Of a stretch of DNA of 64,000 nt, positions 1-12,135 are shown one piece after another. The notes beneath the pieces are model-generated. The model made no database searches. It was not told the DNA's origin and was given only the letters and a program-made list of their open reading frames with translations. This DNA comes from Cymbomonas tetramitiformis. Lineage: Eukaryota > Chlorophyta > Pyramimonadophyceae > Pyramimonadales > Pyramimonadaceae. The position numbers and the translations under genes are program-made. Each line of letters opens with the position of its first letter. The first letter of the stretch is position 1. The stretch spans positions 1-64,000 of the forward strand of contig LGRX02024700.1 of the NCBI GenBank assembly GCA_001247695.2, read 5' to 3'.

Positions 1-680
1 GATTCGTCTGCGGCTGGCTCTATTTATGTCCAGTGCCTTGGGGCTTTTTCACCTGCCGGGGGACTGGTGGTTGACAGCCGCGTTATGGGGTACTGGCATC
101 TCGTTGTTAACGGGGACGGCCACTGGAATGATTTGGATGATGGGATTGTGGCTGTCCCTGTGGTACCCTTCTGACGGGTACTGCCTCTTTGAGGGCGTCG
201 GGGATTTGTCTGCGGCTGGCTCTATTTATGTCCAGTGCCTTGGGGCTTTTTCACCTGCCGGGGGACTGGTGGTTGACAGCCACGTTATGGGGTGCTGACA
301 TCTCGTTGTGAACGGGGACGGCCACTGGAATGATTTGGATGATGGGATTGTGGCTGTCCCTGTGGTACCCTTCTGACGGGTACTGCCTCTTTGAGTGCGT
401 CGGGGATTCGTCTACGGCTCGCTTTTTGGGAGTGTCTTGGATTCGTCTGACGCTAGCTCCCTCTCCGTGTACAGTGCTCATGGTTATTACACATGCCGGG
501 GGACTTGTGTTCTTTGACCCTGATATGAGGTACTGGCGCATCGCTGTGAACAGGGACGGCCGCCGGGTGGAGGTGGGTTTTGGGAGGTGGTTATCCCTGT
601 GGCGCCATTCTGGCGGGCACTGCCTCTTGGAGAGCTCGGTGGATTCGTCTGCCTTTGCTACGAGGAGAGGCAGAAGGTGG
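1..680. repeat. 202-bp tandem repeat, about 2.1 clear units plus decayed continuation
   Basis: Units begin at 1, 203 and 405 with GATTYGTCTRCGGCT and repeat at an exact 202-bp spacing. The first two copies are almost identical and the third diverges after about 25 bases, though related words (GGGACTTG, ACGGCC, GGCACTGCCTCTT) continue to about 680. Open frames across it are by-products of the repeat. A diverged relative lies at 56160-56500. Confidence 0.85.
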
Positions 681-1170
681 TGAAGTCCACCTTCTGTGTT
701 TTCCCTTGATTTTTGTGGGGAGCACTTAGGTGCCCGCATGTTTCCTTTTTTTGACATGGGGTGTCCATGCTGTGTGGTGTGACTGCATTCATGACATAAC
801 CATGGACCAACGGGTCACATGCATGCCAGCAGGGTCCGCTCACTCTGTAACCCAGAGACCAGCAGTTGTTTGGCGATGATCGGTCACATCGTTTCATCTT
901 TCCATGCTGCTTTGCATTTGGGTTGGGAATATGTATGAGTTTGTGGTATCTTGCCACAGCCCCGTCCTGCTCTTGATTTGCTTCTCACATCCACTGGGAT
1001 GAAGGTGGGCTGGCTTTTGTTGGCCGATCTCATGCCGTTCAATGTATTGACGTCCAAGGAAATGCCCATCTTAACATTTTTGTTTTGATCTAGTTGACCT
1101 TGCTTCAACTTCTGCGAAGAAGGTTACGATAGCGGTTTGGCAACTTTTGAGGCAGGGGCCTTTGGTACTT

Positions 1171-1381
1171 GCTCCAGGCTGGTGGAAGCGCAGCCATTGC
1201 TGTTGATTGCATTGTCGGAGAGCAGCGCCGGAAATTGATTATGGATAATTTGGTTACAATATTCCCACTCGATGGGAAAAGGGACCCTGCTGTCTCTGCT
1301 AAAGAAGTTGAAGAGAAACGTGCACAGCTAAACTCTCTGCAGAAGGTTGTGCATAGGCTAGCTGACCCAAACATGCCATGA
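1171..1381 (+). CDS. Candidate terminal exon of an unrecognised gene
   Basis: After a possible acceptor ending at 1170 (GCTCCAG) an open frame runs to TGA at 1379-1381. It encodes about 69 residues that look protein-like: a Gly-Ala segment, then charged helical sequence rich in Lys, Glu and Arg ending in a heptad-like stretch. I do not recognise the family. Upstream exons would lie at or before the window start, in the decayed repeat. It ends about 50 bp before the foldback element. The exon is inferred from composition and the splice-like junction only; it could be a chance frame. Confidence 0.3.
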
Positions 1382-1433
1382 CACATGCTATAGGTATACA
1401 ACATATATGTATGCATGTATATATATATATATG

Positions 1434-2288
1434 GGATAAGTCTACATCGGGGGCCGACATTTCATTTTAATCCACATCGGGGGCCGACATCTCATTTTAA
1501 TCCACATCGGGGCAGACACTTCATTTAATCCACATCGGGGGCCGACATTTGATTTTAATCCACATCGGGGGCAGACATCCCATTTTAATCCACATCGGGG
1601 GCCGACATTTGATTTTAATCCACATCGGGGGCTGACAAGCCTAAACGTTTCACATCGGGTGTAGACATCTCATTTTAATCCACATCGGGGGTTGACATTT
1701 CATAGCATGCGTAGACAGAAGACACACGCAACGATATAATGTAAATGAAACATAACTACGCAAATTCAACCGGTAGATATGCAACTCGTATTACGATGAG
1801 CATATCTACCGGTTGGATTTGCGAAATAATGTTTTTTGGTGCCGCAAACGATGAAAGACTGTCTTGTTTGGCGAAATGAAACAGTTTTTCACTGCTGGAC
1901 GCTCCAAAAAACATTATTTTGCAAATCCAACCGGTAGATATTTTCATCGCGATATGATTTACACATTTACCGGTTGGATTTGCATAGTTATGTTTCGTTT
2001 ACATTATATCCTAACGTTGAATGTAATCCATAACCCCGATGTGGATTAAAATGAGATGTCTACACCCGATGGGATTAAAAATGAGATGTCGCCCCCGATG
2101 TAGATTGAAATGAGATGTCAGCCCCCGATGTAGATTAAAATGACATGTCTACCCCGATGTGATTAAAATGGGATGTCTGCCCCGATGTGGGATTAAAATG
2201 AAGGTCTGCCCCCGATGTGGATTAAAAATGAAGTGTCGGCCCCGATGTGGATTAAAATGAAATGTCGGCCCCCGATGTAGACTTATCC
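1434..2288. mobile_element. Foldback (long inverted repeat) element, 855 bp
   Basis: The left end starts GGATAAGTCTACATCGGGGG and the right end is its exact reverse complement, finishing at 2288. Each arm is an array of about 30-bp units built on CACATCGGGGGCCGACAT plus TTTAATC: left arm 1434-1705, right arm about 2025-2288. A second pair of inverted segments lies inside, built on CAACCGGTAGATAT and AAAAAACATTATTT. There is no coding capacity. The element sits in an AT dinucleotide run, so a target duplication cannot be read unambiguously. This is the structure of a foldback transposon or large MITE. Confidence 0.88.
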
Positions 2289-2326
<38 letters not shown>

Positions 2327-2334
2327 CAGACGTT

Positions 2335-2610
2335 GTATATATACCACGTATATAATTGGAACATTTTGAAACATAATGTACTAATTTTGAAACCAGGAGT
2401 GCTCGAGGCGTCGTTAAGAGGGCCTTTAATATATGTATGTCAATATAATGAAATGATGAAAGTGCATTTTCTGTATATATACTACGTATATAATTGGAAC
2501 ATTTTGAAACATAATGTACTAATTTTGAAACCAGGAGTGCTCGAGGCGTCGTTAAGAGGGCCTTTAATATATGCATGTCAATATAATGAAATGATGAAAG
2601 TGCATTTTCT
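2335..2610. repeat. Two direct copies of a 138-bp unit
   Basis: Positions 2335-2472 and 2473-2610 differ at only a few bases. Both contain ATAATTGGAACATTTTGAAA and GAGGCGTCGTTAAGAGG. The unit length is a multiple of three, so an open frame passes through both copies and on to 2899. Confidence 0.9.
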
Positions 2611-2899
2611 GTTAGATTGGAACATGTTCAAGAAGCTGCCGAATTTTGTAAGGGAAGTATTCGCATGCGTCAAAGAAGAATGTTTCTTGAGACCGCAAGC
2701 TCGTAACGATATTCAACAACATCGAACCCTACATTTATACCGTGACGCCTTCTTCGGTACCCACATCGACTTAGCACAATTCTTCGAAGAGTACAACAAG
2801 TTGTCCAAAGGTGGATTCGACGCCACGGTGGTGAAATCCACGCACGATCTGCACGGAGTTCCTGGGCGCCAAGGATCGACGACGCTACGCTACTGGTGA
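2611..2899 (+). CDS. Open frame downstream of the 138-bp repeat, function unknown
   Basis: About 95 codons end at TGA 2897-2899. The sequence is charged and rather helix-like (clusters of Lys, Glu, Phe, His), with no motif I recognise. The frame is continuous with the 138-bp duplicates upstream, so if it is real those copies would add an internal protein repeat. There is no clear ATG outside the repeat and no homologous neighbour. It could equally be a chance frame in a diverged transposon. Confidence 0.2.
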
Positions 2900-5390
2900 A
2901 GAGGAGAATGTCGCGTCTAATTTCGTGGCTATAGTTGCTGGCTACTGCCAGGTACGATGATAATCTACCGTCGTCTTCACGAAGACGGCGAAGCCTTTCT
3001 GCGCTTTCAATAATGAGTTCTTCAGGCAGCAGCTGGGTGCACCCCTCCAAGTTCATCCAATACGACTATCTTCAACGCGCCTATCATTTGCAGGAGGTGC
3101 CTCGGGCACTCCGCGGGACAACGATGATCGGATCAATCGGCAGTTCACTTCCTCCAAATCATTCGAACAGTCTATTTCGTTTTTTTAGGGGTTAGCGGTG
3201 GAAATACGCGGTCGCAGAAAATGCGATAACTTCCTCGTTTCTTGGCCAAATGGCTTCAAATTTCGTTTGGATTGGACCTCGAAGAATCGTCTAGGCAATC
3301 GTGAGGGTTAGGGTTGATCATGTAACGATCAATCGTAACTACCTATCAATATGTCGTGCAGGGTCAAAATCGGCATTTTAGGGGGGTCGAAGCTAAATTC
3401 TGCAAAACTTAGAGGGGCGTTCCAACCCGTGGAATCGACCCGGAACCCATCAAGGGAACTGTTGGTAAGTCTCCCAGTCGATGGGACACGTGGTTCATCG
3501 ATGGCATCCGATGGATACAACATCGCACCTTTTAAATTGCCCAAATCGGTGCGATATGCGCAACTCTGCCATCGACGGGCTCAAACCCGAAGATCTTGCG
3601 CCGCTTAGGGAAGTGAGCACGTGGCAAACATGACCTCTAAAACCATAAAAATCGCCCATGTCGCCCATCGGATCATACAGATGACGATCGGCATGTGAAG
3701 TTCTCTACCTCATAGTCGAGTCTCGAGTGAAACCTTCCAGACATCTTGGACTATTCAGTGTTTAATTAGTATTGGCAACTACGCAACAGGTGAAACGCAC
3801 GATATGGGCGACAGTGGACAAATTTTCAGCGTGTAGAGGATCATGCGGCAAAAACTGTGTCAAATATAGAGCTTACCTCTTCTGAAACGGTATCGTAGAA
3901 AGCGGTTCTTGGCTGCGGCGTGTGCTACCTAACGCAGTTCGGGTGACTGTTCACCCAACTGTACCTGCTGGGAACCGAAACTCACAGGGAAAATTCCTTT
4001 TGGCGCCTATCTTAGTTCCGGTAGCTTGTGCTTTGCACAGTGCTGCGCCGGCTTTCGAACATCGTCATTCGAAGCAATGTCTCTCTGAAGCGCCGATAGT
4101 GTTGTTACGTGTTAGCATTGTGATCTCCACAGGTTGAGTTGACCTAAGGTGCATAGATATTCATCGTAGAATCGTCATAAACCGCCGATAACATTCATGG
4201 ACCCGCACATCGGAGCCGCGGGTGAGACTCCTACTTAAACTCTGGGGGAGTGTTTCAACCGCCCCAGCTCGTTTCTTTTCTGTAGCTGTAGCGGCGCGGC
4301 GCCGCTCTGCGACAAGATAATAGGGTTTGGAAGCAGTGTGAAGGGCATTAAATGACCTTGAGCCATAAACTATTTTCTCTGCTATGCGATTGTGTGGTGT
4401 ATGCTTGCTGCGGGAGCTTACCTGAAGTGTTCCTCTGTTGTCTCCACACCATCCGTTGACACCGTTTGCTTCTCTAACGTCCGTTTCGGGAACTGTAGCT
4501 TACGTTTTACAATCTTTGCAGCTGCCAACTTGCGCTTGAGGCTTATGGGATTTCTTTAGCGCCTTTCATATTTGTTGAGGGCACGAACGTTATCGCTCGC
4601 TGCGGCGCATCCCGCATGCATTCACGGGATTGGAACCTGCAGCCGCGAGACAAGACTTACTGTTCACGACAGAAACTGTCACTAGTAAAGGCGGTGCTTC
4701 GAGTCTTGTTAGCTGATGAAGGACGATACGCGTTCACTGAGTCCATTTGTGTCGAGGACTCGTAACCAGGATGTGAGTTAGAAGCTCTCTGGCCGGCGTT
4801 GGAAGGCAAGGACAGTTCTGTGGCGACACGCAGGGCTGCACGCGGCGCGCGCCTTGCTGATTGTCACGGCACTGGTGGTCATGATCATGCCGTGTACCAG
4901 TCTCACTGTGGACTTTTGCAGATATGTTGGCAGTATATGTATATGTTAGTTCCCGTCGAAGCACGAGGACTGAGATACCTTACGGCGGAAACGGGCAAAT
5001 ATTTCGTTTCGCAGATGTATGGGTGGTATTCGAAGTGACAAATCTGCGAAACAAAGCGATCAACCACCTCGCCCATAATTTAGCTCAGCCCTTGTACTTC
5101 GAGGAACTGATACACACATATGGACCGCACTTCGGGCTAATCCCGTCCGCACCAGCACCAGTGCACCACCAATAACAACCTGCACAGCCGATGCGGGAAT
5201 GCTTGGCGGCGGCGCGGTGAGCGCCGCATGCATCACGGGCGCCGTGGCGGAACCGCGGGCGGTGGCTGATACTGCACCACGGTAGTCATCTTCACGAAGG
5301 ACACAGAGGGCGAATAGGGAGGCGGTGGCTCCCGAGCGCGAGCCGCCCGATATTTGGACAACGCCGTGGGCACTACCGACTCGGTGAATG
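2900..5390. other. No supportable gene
   Basis: Only short overlapping frames on both strands were found. I saw no splice-consistent exon chain, RNA gene or transposon end. A single TTAGGGTT-like word near 3305 is not repeated. Confidence 0.5.
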
Positions 5391-5400
5391 CGTGGGCGGA

Positions 5401-5594
5401 CTAAGTCTCGATAACGTACTCCACCGGCTTGCCGCTCACGTGGCGCAAGTTCTCGAAGCCGTCCTCGTTGTTCGCTTCGTCGAGATTCTGATACTGTAGG
5501 GCGAGGACGTCGTGCTCAAAGACCATGTGCGTGTTGTGGACGCTCTCGCCGCCCGCCCGCTCCTTCTGGAAGTTCGGGCACTGAATCCAGCACA
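5401..5594 (-). CDS. C-terminal open frame abutting a retroelement remnant
   Basis: On the minus strand the frame runs from about 5594 to a TAG at 5401-5403, roughly 63 codons. It is acidic and polar (many Glu, Asp, Asn and Val), ending in a short Val-Ile-Glu-Thr tail. It begins where the retroelement end motif GGTGGTG/TGCTGG occurs, so it could be host coding DNA next to an insertion or a downstream part of the retroelement. The family is not recognised. Confidence 0.3.
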
Positions 5595-6449
5595 CCACCC
5601 TGTAACTGTACGGAGTGCTGTTCAGGTGGCAGAGAGCGGAACACAGACAATTCAAACCGTTCCGAAACAACAAACACCTAGGAGCTGGAAACTGCTAGAG
5701 GGAGGCCTGTGCTTTAGCCAGGGCGGTCCCCTTCTAAAACTGCTGCTAGGATACTACTGCTCTCAAGCTAAGTTCCTACAGCGCAATCTTGCAGGCACTC
5801 AGCCACTTTGAAAGTGGTCCACAAAGCTGCAGAGTTCACCAGAGTTGAAGAAGTTGTCAGTGTCGAAGATGTCCAACCAGAACCAGAGTCCAGAAGTCAT
5901 AATCCAGAACTAGAGTCCAGAGACCAGAGTCCAAAACCAGAAGCCAAAACCATAATCCATAAGCCAAGACCAGAAGCCAGAGGCAGGAGAAGACTCGTAG
6001 AGCAAATTTAGGAATCCCGAAAAGTGAAAATCTGATCCCAAGGCTGCCGAGACCACAGAAGGAAAAGGAATGCTGAAAGGTAGAGTGTACGGCAAGGCAG
6101 ACAGACTGTTGGCAGTTACCCGAGTGGGATGTACTGCTGCGGTGAATCCAGGGTCTCGATCGAGCACCACCGAACCCTGAACCGCTGTGACACATGCTAG
6201 GCACATGAGGGCGGGCAGGGCAAGGGATGCAAAAGAGAAGACCCTCGGCAATGTTGCCACACCGACACGTGATCGTGTAGCCGGTGGGGCCGAGGGAATC
6301 TCGTCTCCGGAATAAGAAAAACCGTCGGAGTCGTCGTCATCGTCGATCACGGAAAGCTCTCCCGGGTGAATCGACCCGGGAACCGAGTCAATCGAGCACA
6401 ACTTAAGGGAGGTGTCATCAGCAGGTCTGCGTAGCGGGCATTGGGCCAT
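5594..6449 (-). mobile_element. Remnant of a gag-only LTR element, with C-terminal gag piece 5910-6449
   Basis: Near 5590 the reverse strand has GGTGGTG followed by TGCTGGA, the same polypurine-tract/LTR junction as the two intact elements at 40-47 kb. The word CAGCCACTTTGAA near 5799 also matches the region just inside the outer element's gag stop at 40919. The minus-strand frame 5910-6449 (179 aa) has an acidic Asp run near residue 38 and then a hydrophobic segment near residues 70-92. That is the acidic-then-membrane-segment layout of the C-termini of the two full gag proteins. Its end is degraded into tandem CCAGAGTCCAGAA-like repeats (5873-5990). No matching second LTR was found, so this looks truncated. 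Confidence 0.5.
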
Positions 6450-6649
6450 GGGGGCACATATGCGTTGCGCCCCGGAGCGCCCCGCGGGGCCCTGCTGGGA
6501 CCGGGCGGTGCACGCTGGACAGCATTACTCCTGGTCCATGCCATGGTGCCACATCATATGAATGCATATTGCACAAAGGGGGGCATGCAGAATGTGGCGT
6601 GAAATATGTCATATATGATAAGTCCATATTGTGCCCGCATGCCATCAAC

Positions 6650-6832
6650 AGGTGTCATGCCACATGTCATGCAGGCAATTCCGTATCAGAGCGCCTGTGT
6701 CATGCCACACGTCATGCTGGCAATTCCATGTCAGAGCGCCTGTGGCATGCCACACGTCATACTGGCAATTCCGTATCAGAGCGCCTGTGTCATGCCACAC
6801 GTCATGCTGGCAATTCCATGTCAGAGCGCCTG
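6650..6832. repeat. 45-bp tandem repeat, four units
   Basis: The word GAGCGCC recurs at 45-bp spacing (6689, 6734, 6779, 6824, to within a base or two). Each unit contains CATGCCACAYGTCAT and GGCAATTCC. The unit length is a multiple of three, so all three frames stay open through it and give spurious proteins. Confidence 0.9.
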
Positions 6833-6888
6833 GTACAGAATAGGAAGGAAGATGACCCCATTGATCTGTGGATCCGAGTCGCGTCACC

Positions 6889-9800
6889 CGGCTGCTGTTC
6901 CGCACCTCGCCGAAATTTGCGCTTTGTGGACGGGAGTTGTGCCTCAACCATCTTCAGCCCGGGCGGTTTGCTTGAACTGGCAGGGCGGCGGCGTGGCCAT
7001 GGTCCCGTCCGCCCAAAACGAGAGTGGCTTGCAGAGCACGGTGATCGGAGTGCGAGTTACAATCGACTCGAATGTGGCCGAGCAGTTTGCCGGGGGAGGC
7101 ATGAGCTGCTCCCAGGACTCCTATGTTGAGCTTCGGCAGTCGACCGTGTCGAACAACATGGCCGCGTTTGGTAACGGAGGTCCGCAATCCCCGAAGCATA
7201 CCCTTCCATCACCGCTCTGCTCCCCGAATTCTCCCACTGCATCCCCCTTGTCCCCTGTGGTTGCCTCCGAATTTGCATCTCCACGCCGTTGCCCCCCCCC
7301 TTCCCCCTCCCCATGCTATCTGTGCATGCCCTAGCTGAGTACGTTGGCGCAAGATTTGCGCCCCGTCACGAGACGCTTGGCTTGCTGCCTCGGCTATCGG
7401 GGCGGCGCAGTCATCACGGGAAGGATGCAATAGTTGCACTGCACAGGGGTGGCAGGCTTCCACGGGCAGGACGGTGCGAACGGAATATCCAGGCAAGGGT
7501 GCTGCAGGCTAGCAGCCATTGATTGCTTCCGATACCGGGCAATCGTAGCGGCGAGCCGTTCTCTTGGTCAACGCCCCCGGGCAGTGAGGCTCGCCACGTG
7601 CTCCATTAGGGACATGCGGCTCAGGCAGCAAAGGCACCATGGCATACCCATCGGGGAAAGCCGACCCAGCTCCCTGCGCGCGCTCTCGCAGGGGGCATCT
7701 ACGCCATCAACTCCACGCTCATCGTTCGGGACAACAGGTATGGCTCCTTACATATTTCCAGGTATGGCTCCTTGCACATTTCCAGGTATGGCTCCTTGCA
7801 CATTTCCAGGTGTGGCTCCTCACATATCTCCAGTTGTAGCTCCTCGCATGTTTCCAGGTATGGCTCCCTTGCATATTTCCAGGTATGAATTCTGGCATAT
7901 TTCCAGGTATGGCTGTTGCACATTTCCCTGTATGGCTCCTCATATTTCCGTATGGCTCCCTGTATTTCCGTATGGCTCCTCGCATATTTCTAGGTATGGC
8001 TCCTAGCATATTTCCAGGTATGGCTCCTCACATATTTGCATGGCTCCTCTATTATTTCCAATGTGGCTCCGCACATAATTCCGTATGGCTCCTCGCATAT
8101 TTCTAGGTATGGCTCCTAGCATATTTCCGTATGGCTCCTCGCATATTTCGTGTATGGCTCCTTGCATATTTGCGTGTATGGTCCTCGCATATTTCCAGGT
8201 ATGGCTCTCGCATATTTCCAAATGTGGCTCCTACCATAATTCCAGGTATGGCTCCTCGAATATTTCCTTATGTATGCCTCCTCGCATACTTCCGTGGCCT
8301 CTAGCATATTTCTTTCTAGGTATGGCTCCTCGCATATTTCCAGGTATGGCTCCTCGCATATTTCCAGGTATGGCTCCTCCCTGAATATTTGTATGGGCTC
8401 CTAGCACATTTCCAGGTATGGCTCCTCGCATACTTTCCAGGTTTGGCCCTGCATATTTCCGTGTATGGCTCCTAGCATATTTGCGGTATGGTTACCTCGA
8501 ATACTTCCAGGTATGCCCTCCTGCATATTTCCAGGTATGGCTCCTCGCATATTTCCAGGTATGGCTCCTCGTGCATATTTCTCCAGGTATGGCTCCTCGC
8601 ATATTTCCAGGTATGCCTCCTCGCATATTTCCAGGTATGGCTCCTCACATATTTCCAGGTATTGCTCCTCGTATACTTCCAGGTACGGCTCCTTGCATAT
8701 TTCCAGGTATGGTGAATGCTATCGCTCCGCTGTTCCGCGATCGCGAAACCTTCCCATGCGCAAGCCGTCACCGCCGCCCCAATTGATCCGAGCTGACACC
8801 GGATAGGCAGGCGATGCGGTTGCCCCCGGACCTCGGGTCTAATGGAGCGGGGAGCACCCTGGGCCCCATAGTAGTAAAGGGAGTGAAGGGGCTTGGTCAA
8901 GGGAGGTCGCAGGTCATTGGGCAGCTTGGCGACATCTTCAGTTTGGACATCATTCCCAGTGTGATGATGCAGTTCACGGCCAACCTCTACGTATTCGCCC
9001 TCGACCTATCTACCACAGTCAACAGCGTGTGCTTCACCTATCATTTTGTCCCGATGATGGAAGTGTCACCCTTCTGGACAAGGTTCTCGCAGGCGGTGGC
9101 TACGCCCTGGTTGCTGTGCCTGCTCCCCGGCTGCATCTTCAAGATCCATGAGTGGCACTGCAACCACGCTGATCCAGACCTCACGGTGCACCTCTCGCGC
9201 CCGGGAGTATTGGCCTGCCATCGCCCCTTTGGCACAAAATTGGCAGAGCCTTGCCCGCGTCTACGCAATCAGAGCCTTGCCCGGGTCTACGCAATCAGAG
9301 CCTTGCCCGGGTCTACGCAATCAGAGCCTTGCCCGGGTCTACGCAAAGCGCAGCCTGCCCGCGTCTACGCAATCACACAGAGCTCCAGCCCGCGTCTACG
9401 CAATCAGAGCCTTGCCCGGGTCTACATGCAATCAGAGCCTTGCCCGGGTCTACGCAATCAGAGCCTTTGCCCGCGTCTACGCAATCAGAGCCTTGCCCGG
9501 GTCTACGCAATCAGAGCCTTGCCTGGCCCAGCGCAATCGAGCCTGGATGCCCGCGTCTACGCAATCAGAGCCTTGCCTCGTACCCACGCACCCGTGAGCC
9601 TTGCCCGCGTCTACGCAGTCAGAGCCTTGCCTGGGTCTACGCAGTCAGAGCCTTGCCCGGGTCTACGAATCGGGAGCCTTGCCCGCGTCTACGCACCAGA
9701 GCCTTGCCTGAGCATACGCAATCAGAGCCTTGCACGAGTCTCTCCCCCGTCTCCCCCTGTGTCCCCTCCTCCTCCCCCCTGTCTCTCCCCCGCCTGCCCC

Positions 9801-11467
9801 CCCTGGTCTGGTGCTCCTCGATGTGGCCCTGATGACCAGTCCCCTGGCCGGCAGAGTGCGCTCGATGCAGTCTCAGACATCGCCTCAAGAATGCAAGCCC
9901 AGGCCTTTGCCGATGGCCCACAAAGCCTGAGGCAGAGATTGTCCGGTGGATGCGCTCAGAGACGAGCAAATGCATCCGGTGATACTGCAGCTAAGCAGCA
10001 ACCAGGGGAGGGGTGGGGCGCACCTGGCAGCCATCTGAGCGTCAGAGGCGTACCAGCAAGCGCTTCAACCGCTACCTCGGACTCGTCTTCTTCCTGCTCA
10101 CGCTCTTGCACCCCTCAGTGGCAACTACTGTCATGCTCATCTTCAACTGCGAGAAGATGTACTACGAGGAGGACGCGCCGCAGGAATGGCTGCAGCACGG
10201 CTTGACGGTGGAGTGCTCCGGCCCCACGTGGATCCTTGGCGTCACGATGACCGTCATCACCACGGGGGTCTACCTCATCGGGCTGCCTGTCGGTGAGCAG
10301 TGCCTCAGGCCGCGGAGCCTCCCTGGACCGGGGAAACAGCACACCGTGAAGTCCGTGGGGCTGCCCTGACCCCGAGCGCCCCGCCAGATACAGTAGGTAG
10401 TTTCAACACCTGGATGACTTAAGGTAGGATGCAGTCATCGGTGCGGTGCCGAGAATTAGCGTGGCGCCGCTTTGCCGTGCTGTAGCCGCTTTGTCGGATC
10501 AGGTCCGACTGGTGCAGCCCACAGCTCGCGGAGCCCACACCCGCCGGCGCTGAGGCAGAGATGGCGCAAGCGCGCTCCCCTGCAGCACTCCAGACAGGCG
10601 CCCGGAGGTGCACGTGGACGGCGCTGATGACGTCTGCTGCTTGCGGCATCCTGGTGTGCAGGAATCTTCCTGTACATGCGCCGCGCTCGCGGGTTCGTCA
10701 AATGCCGCATTCGCCACGTGGACGCGTGCCAGAACAAAGGTTGGGTGCTGAGCCGCAGCTACACGTTCGCCTCGGGGCTGCGTACCTCGGCCGAGAAGCT
10801 TGAGCACGCCTCGGACGACGCAGTGGCGCCAAGTAAAGACGATGCGCGCCACATGGACGTGCTGATTTCCGCAGCGCTCCTGGGCCAACAGACCGCGGTG
10901 CTAGCCGCAGCGGAGAAGGAGGACATCGAGTTGCTGGGCACGATACCTGCCGACAGCACTCGGGCTTTTGCACCCCGCGACAGCTCAAGCCCTGAGAAGC
11001 TATTGGTGGAAGTGAGTAATGTCAAATCGGACGGCGAACAGGTCTTCGCGCAGCCCTCCAAGCTGCCCGCGTCTGAAGATGAAGAGATACTCGACCCTCG
11101 GATCCATATTGTGCAAACGGACGATGGGCGAGAGCTCCATGTGCAGGTCTACCATAAGCCGGACAAGGGCAATGATGGGGTGGTGACCTATGTGCCGGTC
11201 ACGTGGCTGGACAGCGAGACCGTTCGCAGGGTGCGCCTGCGAGAACCCGGCGGATGCCATCCCAAGACTGCTCACGACACAGCCCTGGCACTTGGATTAT
11301 CTCATCGGCAGCGGAGTAAGCGCCTCGCACTGCCGAGCGGACTCGACAGCGCAGCATGTGACAGCTCTTTCTGGCAAACACGTCTGCTGCGTGTGTCGAG
11401 CGGCGGAATGCCAGAGGATAGGAGAAAGCCTGCGGTCTGTGGGATGCGGCCGAGCAGTGGGTGCTAA
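6889..11467 (+). CDS. Split gene for a Pmp-repeat, multi-membrane-segment protein
   Basis: Exon-like pieces read in order on the plus strand. About 6960-7190 encodes beta-helix Pmp-type repeats with GGGMSCSQDS and STVSNNMAAFGNGG. About 7690-7737 holds a second short repeat ending at a donor. About 8830-9060 encodes the hydrophobic domain that follows such repeats (residues like IIPSVMMQF). About 10028-10293 holds two membrane segments, with LLHPSVATTV and a Cys between them. About 10660-11467 encodes a hydrophilic tail ending at TAA. Proteins of this layout (chlamydial Pmp-type repeats plus C-terminal membrane domain) are known from algal genomes; they are presumed surface or organelle-membrane proteins of unknown role. 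Exon edges are approximate, and the introns are filled with tandem arrays. I cannot tell a functional gene from a decaying copy. Confidence 0.5.
7738..8715. repeat. 24-bp tandem array, about 40 units, inside an intron
   Basis: The unit is approximately GTATGGCTCCTCGCATATTT followed by CCAG, with many 1-6 base variants and some shortened copies. The array starts directly after an exon-like end (GACAACAG) with GTATGG. Each unit therefore opens with a donor-like GTATG and closes with an acceptor-like TTTCCAG. Open frames through it are artefacts. Confidence 0.93.
9246..9745. repeat. 26-bp tandem array, about 19 units, inside an intron
   Basis: The unit is GAGCCTTGCCCGGGTCTACG followed by CAATCA. 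Starts at 9246, 9272 and 9298 show an exact 26-bp period; later units vary by indels. It lies between two exon-like parts of the Pmp-type gene. A pyrimidine-rich stretch (9740-9800) follows. A long open frame through the array is a repeat artefact. Confidence 0.92.
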
Positions 11468-11779
11468 AGGATGTCATTTGTTTGGGGTGTTTTTTGGAAG
11501 GTTCTGGGCATGGTATTCCTCGACCCTTTTGAAGGTGATTCGGCTTTGAAGTATCGCCACCCTACCACAGTAGGGTCATTCACCTCCTTGCGCCGGGACA
11601 TCGACACGAAAAACGACACATGATGACAATCCGAATTGCCAAATTTTGATGCTGCTGGTTTGGTCAAGTCCGTATACATCGAGTTCCGCGAGAACTGAGC
11701 AGACACTTTGACTGCTGGACTCATTGTGCTATGAGCTCCGGGGTCTTCACAGGGGTCATCTCCAGGGATATCTTCGACA

Positions 11780-12075
11780 ACGTGCATGTGTGTGTGTGTA
11801 TGCTTATCCTTGCGAATCCTTTGGCACCCCGTAGCCACAGAAGACTGCACTATGTACCCACGCCACATGTGTGTGTGTGTGTGTGTGTGTGTGTATGCTT
11901 ATCATTGCGACTCCTTTGGCGCCCTGTAGCCTGTAAGACCGGCTGCACTATGTACCCACGCCGGGGATCAAAGGATTCATGTGTGTGTATGCTTATCCTT
12001 GCGACTCCTTTGGCACCCCGTAGCCACAGGAGACTGCACTATGTACCCACGCCGGAGATCAAAGGATTCAGCACA
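11780..12075. repeat. Three copies of a 95-bp unit separated by GT microsatellites
   Basis: TATGCTTATCCTTGCGAMTC recurs near 11799, 11894 and 11990, each copy followed by CTTTGGCRCCCYGTAGCC and a CACTATGTACCCACGCC segment. GTGTGT runs lie before each copy, the longest at about 11868-11893. No coding signal. Confidence 0.88.
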
Positions 12076-12135
12076 CACTTCGGGACACTCATCCGGATTC
12101 TCCGGAGCTCACTAGTGAAGAATGGGACCCCCTAA

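Noticed and set aside
3300..3320. Telomere-like GGGTTAGGGTT word
   Set aside because: Only about one and a half units, with no array.
7738..9745. CRISPR-like array
   Set aside because: Units are directly adjacent with no unique spacers, and the context is eukaryotic.
8814..10205. A 463-codon plus-strand open frame
   Set aside because: Most of it is the 26-bp array read as protein; only about 8830-9060 resembles a real exon.
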